Shown: positions 32,601 to 45,084, counted from the stretch's first letter. The stretch is 64,000 nucleotides of DNA from Undaria pinnatifida (GCA_012845835.1 JABAKD010000018.1:9773759-9837758); one strand, 5' to 3'. The notes: generated by a model not told the origin, from the letters alone. A program made the numbers and translations.

Positions 32601-35600
32601 ACAACCACAGGGGAGCGGCCGAAGGGACGCGTCGGTCGGCGGCGGTTCCTTCTAGCGCCACCTCCTCAGCCTGGCGCCAAGTGCTCAGCGGTAAGATGTG
32701 CTACTTGGCCCGACGTGGTTGATTGCGTTTTTGAAGGCTGCTCACGGGTCAGGTCAAAGCTCTCGGGTCGACTCGGTGTGTGACCCGACCCGCTATTGTT
32801 TTGGGCCGTCGTGACCTGACCGGACCCGACCTGTGATGTCTGGAAAATGTCCTGACTCGACCGGACCCGACCCCTCCCGTCCCGTGAACTTGGAAAACCT
32901 GGGAACACGATCCGCGGGTTGGGTCATGACCCGCGAACCGCCCTGCGTATTTTCTATGGCCGGTGGTGGTATGATGTGTTTTTGCTTTTCCTGGTTCAGA
33001 GGTTGGTATCGTGAGCGCAATCACGCCAGCTATGGTCCACGCAGTATGCTTCCCTTCCTCACCCCTTTTTCAAGCCTGCATTCCAATTGTTTCTTTACAT
33101 GAACTGTGAAGAATAGAATACGACGTCGTCTATATTTTGCATTGATAAAAGATACAAAGTGTATTGGTTGTATGCATAAGCGTGTTTCTCCTGCCACGGT
33201 AGATCATTCGATCGAAGACACGTGTTGTCCAAGGCGTCAAGCATTCGATCATGGTTGTATGGTGTGTATACGTTGCGTGGCCGTTTGTTTGCATCTTCAT
33301 TGAGTTTGCGCTTTTCTAGCGCAACGAAAGCTCGATGTACGTGTATACGGCGGCCTGCCGATGCAACGTCTTGTACGTGATGTTCGAATTCAGTATGCAT
33401 GAAGACTCGGCTCGTATAATGGTACAAACGTTCGACTTTGATACACTTGACCTGCAGATCAGCAGTATTAAGGACCCGGGAAATACACCACGGCCTTTGA
33501 CTGGGCATCTTGTTGCATATTGTTTATGCTCGTGATCCGCCCACAGAACCAGCCGAGGAACCACCACAAGGGAGCGGCCGAAGGGACGCGTCGGTCGGCG
33601 GCGGTTTCTTCTTCGCCACCTCCTCAGCTTGGCGCGAAGGCTCAGCGGTAAGATGTGTTATGTGGCCCGACGTGGATGATTGCCTATTTTGAAGGGTGCT
33701 TGCGGGTCAGGTCAAAGCTCTCGGGTCGAGTCAGGGTGTGACCCGATCCGCTATTGTTTTGGGCTGTCGTGACCTGACCGGACCCGACCTGTGATGTCTG
33801 GAAAATGTCCTGACTCGACCGGACCCGACCCGTCCCGTCCCGTGAAATTGGAAAACCTGGGAACACGATCCGCGGGTTGGGTCATGACTCGCGAACCGCC
33901 CTGCGTATTTTCGCTGGCCGGTGGTGGTATGATGTGTTTTTGCTTTTCCTGGTTCAGAGGTTGGTATCGTGAGCGCAATCATGCCAGCTATGGTCCACGC
34001 AGTATGCTTCCCTCCCTCACCGCTTTTCCAAGCCTGCGCTCCAAGTTTTGTTTTTTATGAGCTGTGGAGAATAGAATACCACGTCATCAATATTTTGCAT
34101 TGATAAAAGATACAAAGTGTATTTGTTGCATGCATAAGCGTGTTTCTCCTGCCACGGTAGATCATTCGATCGAAGACACGTGTTGTCCAAGGCTTCAAGC
34201 ATTCGATCATGGTTGTATGGTGTGTATACATTGCGTGGCTGTTCGTTTGCATCTTCATTGAGTTTGCGCTTTTCTAGCGCAGCGAAAGCTCGATGTACGT
34301 GTATACGGCGGCCTGCCGATGCAACGTCTTGTACGTGATGTTCGAATTCAGTATGCAGGAAGACTCGGCTCGTATAATGGTACAAACGTTCGATTTTGAT
34401 ACACTTGACCTGCAGGGCAGCAGTATTGAGGGCCGGGAAATACACCGCGGCCTTTGACTGGGCATCTTGTTGCATATTGTTTATGCTCGTGATCCGCCCA
34501 CAGAACCAGCCAAGGAACAATCACAGGGGAGCGGCCGAAGGGACGCGTCGGTCGGCGGCGGATTTTTCTGCGCCGCCCTCTCAGCTTGGCGCCAAGTGCT
34601 CAGCGGTAAGACGTGCTACGTGGCCCGACGTGGTTGATTGCGTTTTTGAAGGGTGCTCACGGGTCAGGTCAAAGCTCTCGGGTCGAGTCAGGGTGTGACC
34701 CGACCCGCTATTGTTTTGGGCCGTCGTGACCTGACCGGGCCCAACCTGTAATGTTTAGAAAATGTCCTGACCCGACCGGATCCGACCCGTCCCGTCCCGT
34801 GAATTTGGAAAACTTCGCAGCACGATCCGCGGGTTGGGTCATGACCCGCGAACCGCCCTGCGTATTTTATATGGCCGTTGGCGGTGTGATGTGTTTTTTT
34901 TTCCCCGGTTTAGAGGTTGGTATCGTGAGCGCAATCATGCCAGCTATGGTCCACGTAGTATGCTTCCCTCCCTCACCCCGTTTTCAAGCCTGCATTCCAA
35001 TTGTTGCTTTACACGAGCTGTGAAGAATAGAATACGACGTCATCGTTATTTTGCATGGACAAAAAATACAAAGTGTATTTGTTGCATGCATAAGCGTGTT
35101 TCTCCTGCCACGGTAGATCATTCGAGCGAAGACACGTGTTGTCCAAGGCGTCAAGCATTCGATCATGGTTGTATGGTGTGTATACATTGCGTGGCTGTTT
35201 GTTTGCATCTTCATTGAGTTTGCGCTTTTTGTTCTAGCGCAGCGAAAGCTCGATGTACGTGTATACGGCGGCCTGCCGATGCAACGTCTTGTATGTGATG
35301 TTCGAATTCAGTATGCAGGAAGACTCGGCTCGTATAATTGTACAAACGTTCGATTTTGATACACTTGACCTGCAGGGCAGCAGTATTGAGGGCCGGGAAA
35401 TACACCACGGCCTTTGACTGGGCATCTTGTTGCATATTGTTTATGCTCGTGATCCGCCCACAGAACCAGCCAAGGAACAACCACAGGGGAGCGACCGAAG
35501 GGACGCGTCGGTCGGCGGCGGTTTCTTCTGCGCCGCCCTCTCAGCTTGGCGCGAAATGCTCAGCGGTAAGACGTGCTACGTGGCCCGACGTGGTTGATTG

Positions 35601-38600
35601 CGTTTTTGAAGGCTGCTCACGGGTCAGGTCAATACTCTCGGGTCGAGTCAGGGTGTGACCCGACCCGCTATTGTTTTGGGCCGTCGTGACCTGACCGGGC
35701 CCAACCTGTAATGTTTAGAAAATGTCCTGACCCGACCGGACCCGACCCGTCCCGTCCCGTGAATTTGGAAAACTTCGGAACACGATCCGCGGGTTGGGTC
35801 ATGACCCGCGAACCGCCCTGCGTATTTTATATGGCCGTTGGCGGTGTGATGTGTTTTTTTTTCCCTGGTTTAGAGGTTGGTATCGTGAGCGCAATCATGC
35901 CAGCTATGGTCCACGTAGTATGCTTCCCGTTTTCAAGCCTGCATTCCAATTGTTGCTTTACACGAGCTGTGAAGAATAGAATACGACGTCATCGTTATTT
36001 TGCATGGACAAAAAATACAAAGTGTATTTGTTGCATGCATAAGCGTGTTTCTCCTGCCACGGTAGATCATTCGAGCGAAGACACGTGTTGTCCAAGGCGT
36101 CAAGCATTCGATCATGGTTGTATGGTGTGTATACATTGCGTGGCCGTTTGTTTGCATCTTCATTGAGTTTGCGCTTTTTGTTCTAGCGCAGCGAAAGCTC
36201 GATGTACGTGTATACGGCGGCCTGCCGATGCAACGTCTTGTATGTGATGTTCGAATTCAGTATGCAGGAAGACTCGGCTCGTATAATTGTACAAACGTTC
36301 GATTTTGATACACTTGACCTGCAGGGCAGCAGTATTGAGGGCCGGGAAATACACCACGGCCTTTGACTGGGCATCTTGTTGCATATTGTTTATGCTCGTG
36401 ATCCGCCCACAGAACCAGCCGAGGAACCACCACAGGGGAACGACCGAAGGGACGCGTCGGTCGGCGGCGGTTCCTTCTGCGCCGCCCTCTCAGCTTGGCG
36501 CGAAATGCTCAGCGGTAAGACGTGCTACGTGGCCCGACGTGGTTGATTGCGTTTTTGAAGGGTGCTCACGGGTCAGGTCAAAGCTCTCGGGTCGAGTCAG
36601 GGTGTGACCCGACCCGCTATTGTTTTGGGCCGTCGTGACCTGACCGGACCCGACCTGTGATGTCTGGAAAATGTCCTGACTCGACCGGACCCGACCCCTC
36701 CCGTCCCGTGAATTTGGAAAACCTGGGAACACGATCCGCGGGTTGGGTCATGACCCGCGAACCGCCCTGCGTATTTTATATGGCCGGTGGTGGTGTGATG
36801 TGTTTTTGCTTTTCCTGGTTCAGAGGTTGGTATCGTGAGCGCAATCACGCCAGCTATGGTCCACGTAGTATGCTTCCCTCCCTCGCCCCTTTTTCAAGCC
36901 TGCATTCCAAATGTTTCTTTACACGAGCTGTGAAGAATAGAATACCACGTCATCGTTATTTTGCATGTATAAAGGATACAAAGTGAATTTGTTGTATGCA
37001 TAAGCGTGTTTCTCCTGCCACGGTAGATCATTCGATCGAAGACACGTGTTGTCCAAGGCGTCAAGCATTTGATCATGGTTGTATGGTGTGTACACATTGC
37101 GTGGCTGTTTGTTTGCATCTTCATTGAGTTTGCGCTTTTTGTTCTAGCGCAAATAAAGCTCGATGTACGTGTATACGGCGGCCTGCCGATGCAACGTCTT
37201 GTATGTGATGTTCGAATTCAGTATGCAAGTAGACTCGGCTCGTATAATGGTACAAACGTTCGATTTTGATACACTTGACCTGCAGGGCAGCAGTATTGAG
37301 GACCGGGAAATACACCACGGCCTTTGACTGGGCATCTTGTTGCATATTGTTTATGCTCGTGATCCGCCCACAGAACCAACCAAGGAACAACCACAGGGGA
37401 GCGGCCGAAGGGACGCGTCGGTCGGCGGCGGTTCCTTCTGCGCCGCCCTCTCAGCTTGGCGCGAAATGCTCAGCGGTAAGACGTGCTACGTGGCCCGACG
37501 TGGTTGATTGCGTTTTTGAAGGGTGCTCACGGGTCAGGTCAAAGCTCTCGGGTCGAGTCGGGGTGTGACCCGACCCGCTATTAATTTGGGCCGTCGTGAC
37601 CTGACCGGACCCGACCTGTGATGTCTGGAAAATGTCCTGACTCGACCGGACCCGACCCGTCCCGTCCCGTGAAATTGGAAAACCTGGGAACACGATCCGC
37701 GGGTTGGGTCATGACCCGCGAACCGCCCTGCGTATTTTCTATGGCCGGTGGTGGTATGATGTGTTTTTGCTTTTCCTGGTTCAGAGGTTGGTTTCGTGAG
37801 CGCAATCATGCCAGCTATGGTCCACGTAGTATGCTTTCCCCCCTCACCCCTTTTGTCAAGCCTGCATTCCAATTGTTGTTTTACATGGACTGTGAAGAAT
37901 AGAATACCACGTCATCTACATTGTGCATGGACAAAAAATACAAAGTGTATTTGTTGTATGCATAAGCGCGTTTCTCCTGCCACGGTAGATCATTCGAGCG
38001 AAGACACGTGTCGTCCTTTTTCTGGGAAAGCGTCAAGCTTTCAAGCATGATTGTATGGTGTGTGTACACATTGCGTGACTGTTTGTTTGCATCTTGATTG
38101 AGTTTGCGCTTTTTTAGCGCAGCGAAAGCTCGATGTACGTGTCTACGGCGGCCTGCCGACGCAATGTTTTGTACGCGATGTTCGAATTCGGCAAGGAGGC
38201 AGACTCGGCTGGTATAATGGTACAAACGTTACGATTTTGATACACTTGATCTGCAGGGCAGCAGTATTGAGGGCCGCAAAATACACCACGGCCTTTGACT
38301 GGGCATCTTGTTGCATACTTTTTATTCCCGTGATCCGCCTACAGAACCAGCCGAGAAACAACCACAGAGGAGCGGCCGAAGGGACGCGTCGGTCGGCGGC
38401 GGTTCCTTCTGCGCCGCCCTCTCAGCCTGGCGCCAAGTGCTCAGCGGTAAGATGTGTTATGTGGCCCGACGCGGTTGAGTGTGCATTTTGAAGGCTGCTT
38501 ATGGGTTAGTTCAAAGCTCTCTGGTCGAGTCGCGGTGTGATCCGACCCGCTATTGTTTTGGGTTGTCGTGACGTGACCGGCCCCGACCTGTGATGTTTGG

Positions 38601-38630
38601 AAAATCTCCTGATATGACCGGGACGACCCC
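26630..38630 (+). repeat. Tandem array, 13 units of ~950-980 bp
   Basis: The landmark ctggttcaga recurs at 27181, 28157, 29120, 30089, 31056, 32035, 32991, 33949, about 34905 (ccggtttaga), 35865, 36815 and 37776, giving periods of 950-979 bases. Unit order: a cassette with splice-like borders (next entry); a block rich in gggtc and gacccg words containing the palindrome gggtcatgaccc; gttggtatcgtgagcgcaat; catgccagctatggtccacg; a (c/t)acgagctgtgaagaatag block; tctcctgccacggtagatca; gcgcagcgaaagctcgatgt; and ggcctgccgatgcaacg. Adjacent units differ by scattered substitutions and small indels. The first unit (cassette at 26.80 kb) carries tttgacgcgctttgccttga, which internal units lack but the diverged unit at 38.9 kb has. 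The numerous ORFs on both strands are repeat shadows. Confidence 0.95.
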
Positions 38631-39146
38631 TTTTGTATGGAAAGCGTGTATTTTTCCTGCCACGGTTCAGAAAATGCCCAAGATGCTGGTCTTATGTTGG
38701 GAATGCGCCCAATATTCAGTCATTATTTTACGCTACGTACTCTCTGCCAAGGCCGCTTGTCTGCGTCTTCGGTCTTTGGGGGAGTTTTCCTCTTTTTTTG
38801 CTCAGAGAAAGTTCGATATACTTGTATTCTGCGGCCTGCCGACAGACAGTCCTGTACATTTTTTTGAATACAACATGCGACAAGAAATGGGGCAAACAGT
38901 AGCACAATCATGCTGCTTTGACGCACTTTGCCTTGATTGAACCGTAAGACGCATTATCAATAGTGCTGAGGGATGAAACGATCCACCCACGTTTGACTGA
39001 GCGTCTTCTTTCGACGGTACTTTATCATGCTGTGCTACCCACGCAATGACTTGAAGAACCACCAGATTCCAGCGGCCGGAGGAGTGCGACGGTCGGCTGT
39101 GGTCCTCCCTGCACCGCCCTCACACCCAGGCGACAAGAAATCACCG
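26799..39146 (+). other. Exon-like cassettes repeated in the array (14 copies)
   Basis: Each array unit has a segment read in one frame as AAEGTRRSAAVPSAPPSQ then (P/L)GAKCSA, followed in most by GTAAGA. Cassette ends are at 26879, 27851, 28828, 29782, 30771, 31728, 32690, about 33647, 34615, 35575, 36514, 37475 and 38446, with the diverged copy ending at 39146 (IPAAGGVRRSAVVLPAPPSH then PGDKKSP, donor GTATGA). In the array a possible acceptor, cgcccacag, lies 34 codons upstream in phase 0. The frame is intact in 11 of 13 units: 32.69 has +1 and 33.65 has -1 base, while 29.78 lost exactly 9 bases and kept frame and donor. Homologous to G1 exon c (16772-16852). Whether any copy is spliced is unknown. 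Confidence 0.45.
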
Positions 39147-39350
39147 GTATGATGTCGCGCGCGGCACGGGGCGTTTGATTGCGATTTGTCGGTCACCGTC
39201 TGTCGAGTGATACGCCTTTGGTTTTCCCACTTCTGAGGTTGGTATTGTGAGGGGTCCGCGTGCACGTGGTATGCTTCCCTCGCCCATTATTCTCTGGGTA
39301 CTAGCTGTACCCCTGTTTGTTGGTTTTACTTGAGGCATAACATGCCGCGT
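38631..39350 (+). repeat. Diverged final array unit
   Basis: Shared words with the array include tcctgccacggtt, agagaaagttcgatat (compare agcgaaagctcgatgt), gcggcctgccga, the cassette at 39.07-39.15 kb, gaggttggtattgtgag, and tggtatgcttccctcgccc. It is much more diverged than internal units and shares with the first unit the tttgacgc(a/g)ctttgccttga segment, as expected for an array edge that escapes homogenisation. Confidence 0.75.
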
Positions 39351-39749
39351 TGTATTAATATCTAGGTTAGCATACGGGAATCAGGAAATTTGTTGTGGCT
39401 CACGTGTGGTTCCAGTAAAATAATGAAAATCGGGGAAATCGGTGCGGCCGAATATTAATTAGTGGTTCTACTGTAGTACGAGGAGAAGGACAAAAATCAA
39501 AACCGTCCACACCACTGCTTTAGACCATACATAACCCAAACCTTACCGCGACCCTGCCCGAGGAATTTTGTCCGGAAAAACATCCGACTTGAAAAAAAAG
39601 ATGTGGCCTCCCACTTTACAATTAATATGTCAATGAATGTTTCCCGATCCCCACACTATATCCTAGATAAACAAGGTGCGTTCAAATATACGATGTTATA
39701 ATATATTCTGGCGTTTGCGGTTCGGTTCCTGCTCGTTTCCCCCTATCAG
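39351..39749. other. No gene recognised; intron-like lead-in to next exon
   Basis: AT-rich sequence ending in the C/T-rich acceptor region tgctcgtttccccctatcag. Confidence 0.4.
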
Positions 39750-40004
39750 GAGCCTGCGGAGTTTCTCTTGGAGGCTGAAACCCTGCGGACGTCCTGCAAG
39801 CCGGTGGTCGGCGAAGTGACACGTTGGTTCGACGATTACAGCCTCAACATCGACAACAACGGAGACTGTTTTGGATTGTCGTGGATGACCACGGTGTTGC
39901 TTTGGGCGGCGCAAGAGCAGAGCAGGATGTCCGGTGTGGTGAAGAAGCTGCAGGAAGCTGGCGAGGAAGGGGGGGCGTTTGATCGCCTCGACGGCAAGTG
40001 CAAG
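39750..40004 (+). CDS. Isolated exon candidate, 85 codons, phase 0-0
   Basis: A strong acceptor (gtttccccctatcag) and a donor (aaggtgggt) bound exactly 85 codons, open only in this way: EPAEFLLEAETLRTSCKPVV, then GEVTRWFDDYSLNIDNNGDC, then FGLSWMTTVLLWAAQEQSRM, ending KKLQEAGEEGGAFDRLDGKCK. The composition is that of a globular, mostly helical protein and differs sharply from the surrounding repeats. No stop or ATG is needed, so it is an internal exon. Product not recognised. The GGTT microsatellite at 40005-40050 begins at the donor. It could belong with the phase 0-0 exons at 46.20 and 57.01 kb on the same strand. Confidence 0.55.
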
Positions 40005-40050
40005 GTGGGTTGGTTGGTTGGTTGGTTGGTTGTGGTTTGGTTGGTGGTTT
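40005..40050 (+). repeat. (GGTT)n microsatellite
   Basis: About eight ggtt-type units immediately after the putative splice donor. Confidence 0.85.
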
Positions 40051-40334
40051 GGTTCCAGCGCTTGAGGCGTGCAACGATAGGAGTATGAATGTATCAATAG
40101 CATTTTTTGGTTAGAAAGTGTACGGTTGACATTGGTATTACCTGACGGGGCTCCTCGACTAACAAACTATTATGAAATAGCATAACGTACCTAAAGTACT
40201 GTAGTGAGAGTACCGCTTGTCGTATATAGCCCTTTTTGGTTCGAAACTGTACTCTTTCTGCCTAACGGAGCTCCTAAACAAACGCACTAATTCGGAGTAT
40301 AAAAAAATGCCAACCCAATATACTCTTCTTTTTT

Positions 40335-40656
40335 TTTTGCACAGTTGTACTTTTCAACTTCTCGACAGGCCGTGGTCACAGATGTCGTCCCTTCTTCCCC
40401 CCGGTTCTTTCCTTCATTTTTTATCGCGCATATGGTTCAGCAATCCCGCTGCTCGTCGACTTTTCATCGAGTGTTGCTAATTCGCGCTCTGGCGCTTTCC
40501 GCAAGTCGATTTGTGCACAAGAAAACATCCCTACGAATTTATACGTGTATGCACTCAAGGGGACTCGAACTCACGAAACTGACCTATACCAGGCTCGAGG
40601 ATAACCTAATTCGCCACCGGGGCGACCGGCTTGAACATTCACAGTGGGAATACCTT
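40335..40656 (-). mobile_element. SINE family A, near full length
   Basis: On the minus strand the head is gccggtcgccccggtggcga, with an A-box-like tggcgaattaggtta and a B box gagttcgagtcc. The core has gaaagcgccagagcgcgaat, actcgatgaaaagtcgacga, gggattgctgaacc and gcgcgataaaaaatgaagg. The tail has accggggggaagaagggacg and ccacggcctgtcgagaagtt. Head shared with the 21.1 kb SINE, core and tail with 50.37 kb. Confidence 0.8.
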
Positions 40657-41155
40657 TTCTGGTTCCTTCCCATGTTGGGCCATGGGATGGATCATCGGAT
40701 TGCACTTAAATTTGTTGCTGTAGTCAGTATATACCCGGTACAGGTGTTTGGGCCTCCTCACGCTATTGTCAAGAGCCTTACTCTAGAAAACGTGTTTGCT
40801 GTTATACCCCTATGGTAGCACCCGTCGGCTTTCGGCTAACGTAAACTGCGGTACACGTCACGATCGATACCTGGTCTGCGCTGACATAGCACCATCTCAT
40901 TGGGTGTTGGGTCGTGCTACACCTAGGCGTTGCCGGTGATACAGTAGAGAGAGAGCCTTTGACGCGTGTGCAACGATCGTATGGGTAGCATCATGCGTTT
41001 CTAACGTTCCTTGTGTCGGGCTGTTTTCCGGTTTTTGAAAATGTCTCCGTTTCTGAGTATTGGCGGCAGAGGCAAAACATATACATCGAATTTTGGTATT
41101 TTTCTTACCTCAATTGTTCACCTTTGGACCCTCTCGACAGGGCACAGGGGAAGGG
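40657..41155. other. No gene recognised
   Basis: Unique-looking sequence between a SINE and the LINE 3' end; no convincing ORF or repeat. Confidence 0.4.
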
Positions 41156-41159
41156 GCGT

Positions 41160-44100
41160 GCTCATTTGTTGCTTGCTTTAGTCATTTGACCATTGACCAT
41201 GCATCCCTTTCGAAACGGAGCACCGTTCCTACACCTAATAGAGACAACTCCAACATTCGGGCGCTCACTACGCTTCTTCCTTACACTACATAGAAACCGT
41301 TTGCTTATCCCATCCTCGTCCTGTTTCACCGTCTGCGTCCGCCATCTGTCTCCTAGGATAGCTATCGTTTTCTCGCTACTCTCTAGTCTAATTCTTCCAT
41401 TTCACATGCGTCTAATTCCCTCATCTCCTCCTCTAACGCATCCCGTTCCTCCTTGTATATTTCACATTCTCCTACTATGTGAATCCTACGCTCTATTGTT
41501 GTGCCACACGGGCACATCTTTGTAGCCACGTCCTTCTCCTCCCGACTACTGGTATATCTATTTTTTGCTTCTACTGGTAGATCCAGGTCCCCTATACGAA
41601 ATCGCAGTTTCAGCTTTCTCTCGTAGTCCATTGGGCCGTGCCGATACGTTTTCATTCCAATATCTTCCCCCAACGACCCGTATATCTCTAAATACTATTC
41701 CTCTTTTACGTCATTTCTTAGCGCTAGCCTTTCCCTTTCTTCTATGCTTTCTTTCACTTCTGTTTTGTACCCGCCAAACTTCTCCGTAGACAGTACCTCT
41801 TCTTGGTCTCCCCCTAAGTGCTTCCATATTTTCTCGACTACGTTATCCCATCTTATTCCAGCTCGCCAATTTTGTTATTTTCTCCCATACAGCCCTATCA
41901 ACTATGGCTGGCAGCCTCTTTTCTGGCATATTCGTTACTATATAGTCTATTGCCATTTCAACTTTCTCACGTCTCTGGTTTAGATGGGTACATGCCTAGT
42001 TCTGCTATTAATGCTGTATTACTCGTCGTACTTGAGCATCCTAGTGTATTTTTAGCTGCTGTCATCTGCACTGTTTCCAGTTGTTTTACGAACTTCGCAT
42101 TCCCGTTCCATACTTCTCCTCCATACTCTAACTTGGGTACAATCACATTAATCAGAATACTTCGTACATATTTTAATCCTAGTGTCAAGGTGCGGGTCTG
42201 TTAGGATCGCATCCATCTTGCCTACTTGTGATCTACCCTTTCCTATTACTTCCGCTATGTGTGTATCCCTAGAGCAGTCCTTTAACATCTCTACGCCAAG
42301 GTGTGTGTATTGGTCTACGATCGGTAGTTCGTTCACTCCCCATTTCCATTTGAAATGTACGGGATTCACCTTATCTTCATTACATATAACTATAACTACT
42401 GCGCATTTTTTCACGTTCTCTATCACTCTCCATTTCCTAAAGCAATCTAGTGTTTTCTCTTGCTGTATCTGTTTCTGCAATCCCTCGGGTGTTTCTGATA
42501 TCCCCACGAAATCATCCGCAAACATCAACCCCGACACCGTATCTTCCCCCGTCGCGACTCCTTGCTTTGCTGCTGCGGCTGCTACTATCATGTCGTAAAT
42601 GTATAACTTGAATAGATTGGGTGATAGTGTACATCCCTGTGCAACTCCTGGTAAAATATTAACATATATGGATATTTCCTCGTCCAGCATCACAGCACTT
42701 GTCGCACATTCGGTCATCTGTTTCATCCTTCTCCACATCTTTTATCTTATCCCCATTTCCTACATCTTTTTCCACAACCCATTCCTCCACACTGTGTCAT
42801 AGGCCTTCAGTACATCCAGAAAGAAACAGCTCAGCGTCTTTCCTACCTTTAATTATCTTACCTGATGTGTTCACATGGTCTATGCAACTACGATTCGGCC
42901 TAAATCCTGCTTGCCCTTCGCTTATTTTTTCGTCCTTCTCCGACATTGTTCCCATTCTATCGTTCATAGTTTTACAGAATGTTTTTCCTACGGTGCTTAA
43001 TAGCGTTTTCCCTGGGTAGTTCCCCGGGTCAGCCTTATCTCCTTTCTTGAATAAGTTTGCTACTACTCCTTCTCTCCACCTCTTAGGCGCGTACTCGTTT
43101 TTCCATATCCAATTGTACAACATAACCATCATGGTAAGCATACCTTCTCCCCCGTACTTCATAAATCCATTCACTATGTCATCTGCCCATGCTGCCTTTC
43201 TATTCTTGAGTTTAGCTACACACTTATTTTCTTCTTATCTTGTGAACTCTCTGTAACCCGTCTCAACCACGGTGTTCCCTTCCTGATGCACCTGTATACG
43301 TTCGCCTCTGCCCACGCGTTGATTTTCTTCTCGAATTCTGCGTCGAACGTTTCGTTGGCTGTGGGCGTTCCTAGCTTAGGGTAATGTCCTACAAGTACTT
43401 CCTTGTTCGCCTTGAAGCTACTAGCCATTTTACCGTTCTGTGCTCGCAATGTAGCTATGCACGCGTCTGCCTCGCCTGCTTGTTGGCCCAGTATCCCCTT
43501 TATCCCTACCCACATCTGCTTCATCCCGCCATCACAATCTTCGTTTGTTTTTAGGAATTACGGCTTTCCATAATCCATTCGTCTTCTGAAAATATATATT
43601 TAGCATTCTTTTCTTTTTCAGTAGCATACTCCTCCCATCCTGCTGTTATTATTCGATGTATTTGGTTGTAACGAAGACCACTGATAGGGACAGCTTATGC
43701 TATACCTACAATGGGACCCGAAGGGTGCACCAGCTAGCGTTGGGCTGCGAAAGCAACTGAGTTAAATCGACACACGACGCGTATGAAAATACGTGGAAGT
43801 GTGGTGAGCTAAAGCTTTATTTTTCCCCATCCGCCGGAGGATAAATATATATATATATATATATTCGATGTATATCTTGCGTACGCCTCTCTCCGTACTC
43901 TTATGGCCCCTTAACTTCCTCGTCCCACCATTTTGCTGCTCTGTTGCATATATTATCAACTTCTTCCCTGTTACTTTTCTTGCCGTGTTCTTGCCCAATT
44001 GCTCCCATCCTTCTATAATCCTGTCTCCTGCACTATCTCGTTCCGTATCGTTCTATGTTGCACCTATTATTTCCAACAGCTCGGAAAAACGTTCTGCATT

Positions 44101-44165
44101 CTTGGCCCATCTCCTCTGGAACTCTCGCTGTTCTTCTTTGGCTTCTAGTTTATCTATGGGAAATG
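41160..44165 (-). pseudogene. LINE (non-LTR retrotransposon) with degraded reverse transcriptase
   Basis: The reverse transcriptase copies the element RNA at a nicked target. On the minus strand, in order: KLEAKEEQREFQRRWAKNAE near 44.1 kb; GKNTARKVTGKKLIIYATEQ near 43.95 kb; an upstream RT segment (43.52-43.22 kb); RT motifs NLFKKGDKADPGNY, LLSTVGKTFCK and EGQAGFRPNRSC (43.17-42.80 kb); GVAQGCTLSPNLFKLYIYDM and the catalytic FADD in GLMFADDFVGIS (42.74-42.15 kb); ILINVIVPKLEYGGEVWNGN (42.19-41.97 kb); and a C-terminal CPCGT...H...ECE cluster (41.67-41.38 kb). Several frame changes and stops make it non-functional. No endonuclease domain is seen, so the 5' end is truncated near 44.16 kb. A SINE is inserted at 43662-43862. 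The clade is not assigned. Confidence 0.9.
43662..43862 (+). mobile_element. SINE family D inside the LINE, 11-bp TSD
   Basis: The element starts ttggttgtaacgaagaccac, contains atgggacccgaagggtgcac and ctgagttaaatcgacacac, and ends with tccgccggaggata plus an (at)n tail. The 11-bp duplication attcgatgtat lies at 43651-43661 and 43863-43873. LINE coding sequence continues on both sides. A near-identical copy with a poly(A) tail is at 54607-54801. Confidence 0.85.
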
Positions 44166-45005
44166 GTCACAAGGGGGGTATACCCCCGGAATATTGGGTC
44201 ATTTGGGGGTACAGAGAGAAAAACGGCCGTGGAATGTGCCCGCGCTGGCCCCAGACGGCCTAAACTTCAATTCTGACGCGGTGCCATGACGCCTGTAGCC
44301 CGTGCCGAGCACGCACACCTTTTTTTGTTTTTCGGGCACGGTGTTGGGGCTAACGGGGCCGTGGCGAAGGAAAGGGGCAACCTAATCCTCCTTTCGACTG
44401 AAACATGGGGGGGTATACCGCACAAAATCTACTAAATGTATCTTGTACTCCGCTTTGACTGCAATTGTCCCCCATTTTGTCCGAAACCTGCAGGCCTGAG
44501 TAGACCACGAGCGGAACATCCAGCAGTAGCGAGTAGTTTCGACCGCTTGTCTCTGAAATTACGAAATTAAGGTGAACTGGGAACAAACTAAACGAAACAA
44601 ATATTCAAGGAACACGAATGAATACAAACAAACGGCAAATATATTTGCTTATTGCGAAATGCGATTTTTTGTCGGAGCACCAGAACAAAGAATCCTACTC
44701 TTGAGACGAGTAGGGCCATACGTGCCAACACAAACGGATGGAACAAAAAGAAAGAACAAACAGAAACAGAGGCCGCAAGCAGCACCCCCCACATGTACCA
44801 GTTCTGTGCTGATCCCTCAATAGTGCCGGCATGTGCCAGCCGTACATTCCGCCTTTATTGCCTTCCCCTTTTTATAGGCCATTTTATAGCCACAACCTGC
44901 ACTTCTCCCGATACTTCCTGTATTACTGGTTAGTGTACACATTTGTGCCAGCCGATGTCACAGGCACTTCTGTAGAGCAACCGGTACTATAGGGGGGTAT
45001 CTACT
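44166..45005. other. No gene recognised; 14-bp palindrome near 44.18 kb
   Basis: gggggtataccccc forms a perfect palindrome near 44176-44189. The rest has only short ORFs and no match elsewhere in the window that I noticed. Confidence 0.4.
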
Positions 45006-45007
45006 GC

Positions 45008-45057
45008 TACTAGTATTCGAGGGTAACCACTAGACCACCGGGGCGACCGGCACATGT
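45008..45057 (-). mobile_element. SINE family A head only
   Basis: The minus strand reads gccggtcgccccggtggtct then agtggttaccctcgaatact, the tRNA-like head with an A-box-like tggtctagtgg. No B box, core or tail follows. Confidence 0.55.
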
Positions 45058-45084
45058 ATGATATTATTTATGGTAGTGTTTCAT

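Noticed and set aside
43868-44263. Hydrophobic plus-strand ORF as a membrane protein
   Set aside because: It is the antisense of LINE coding sequence.
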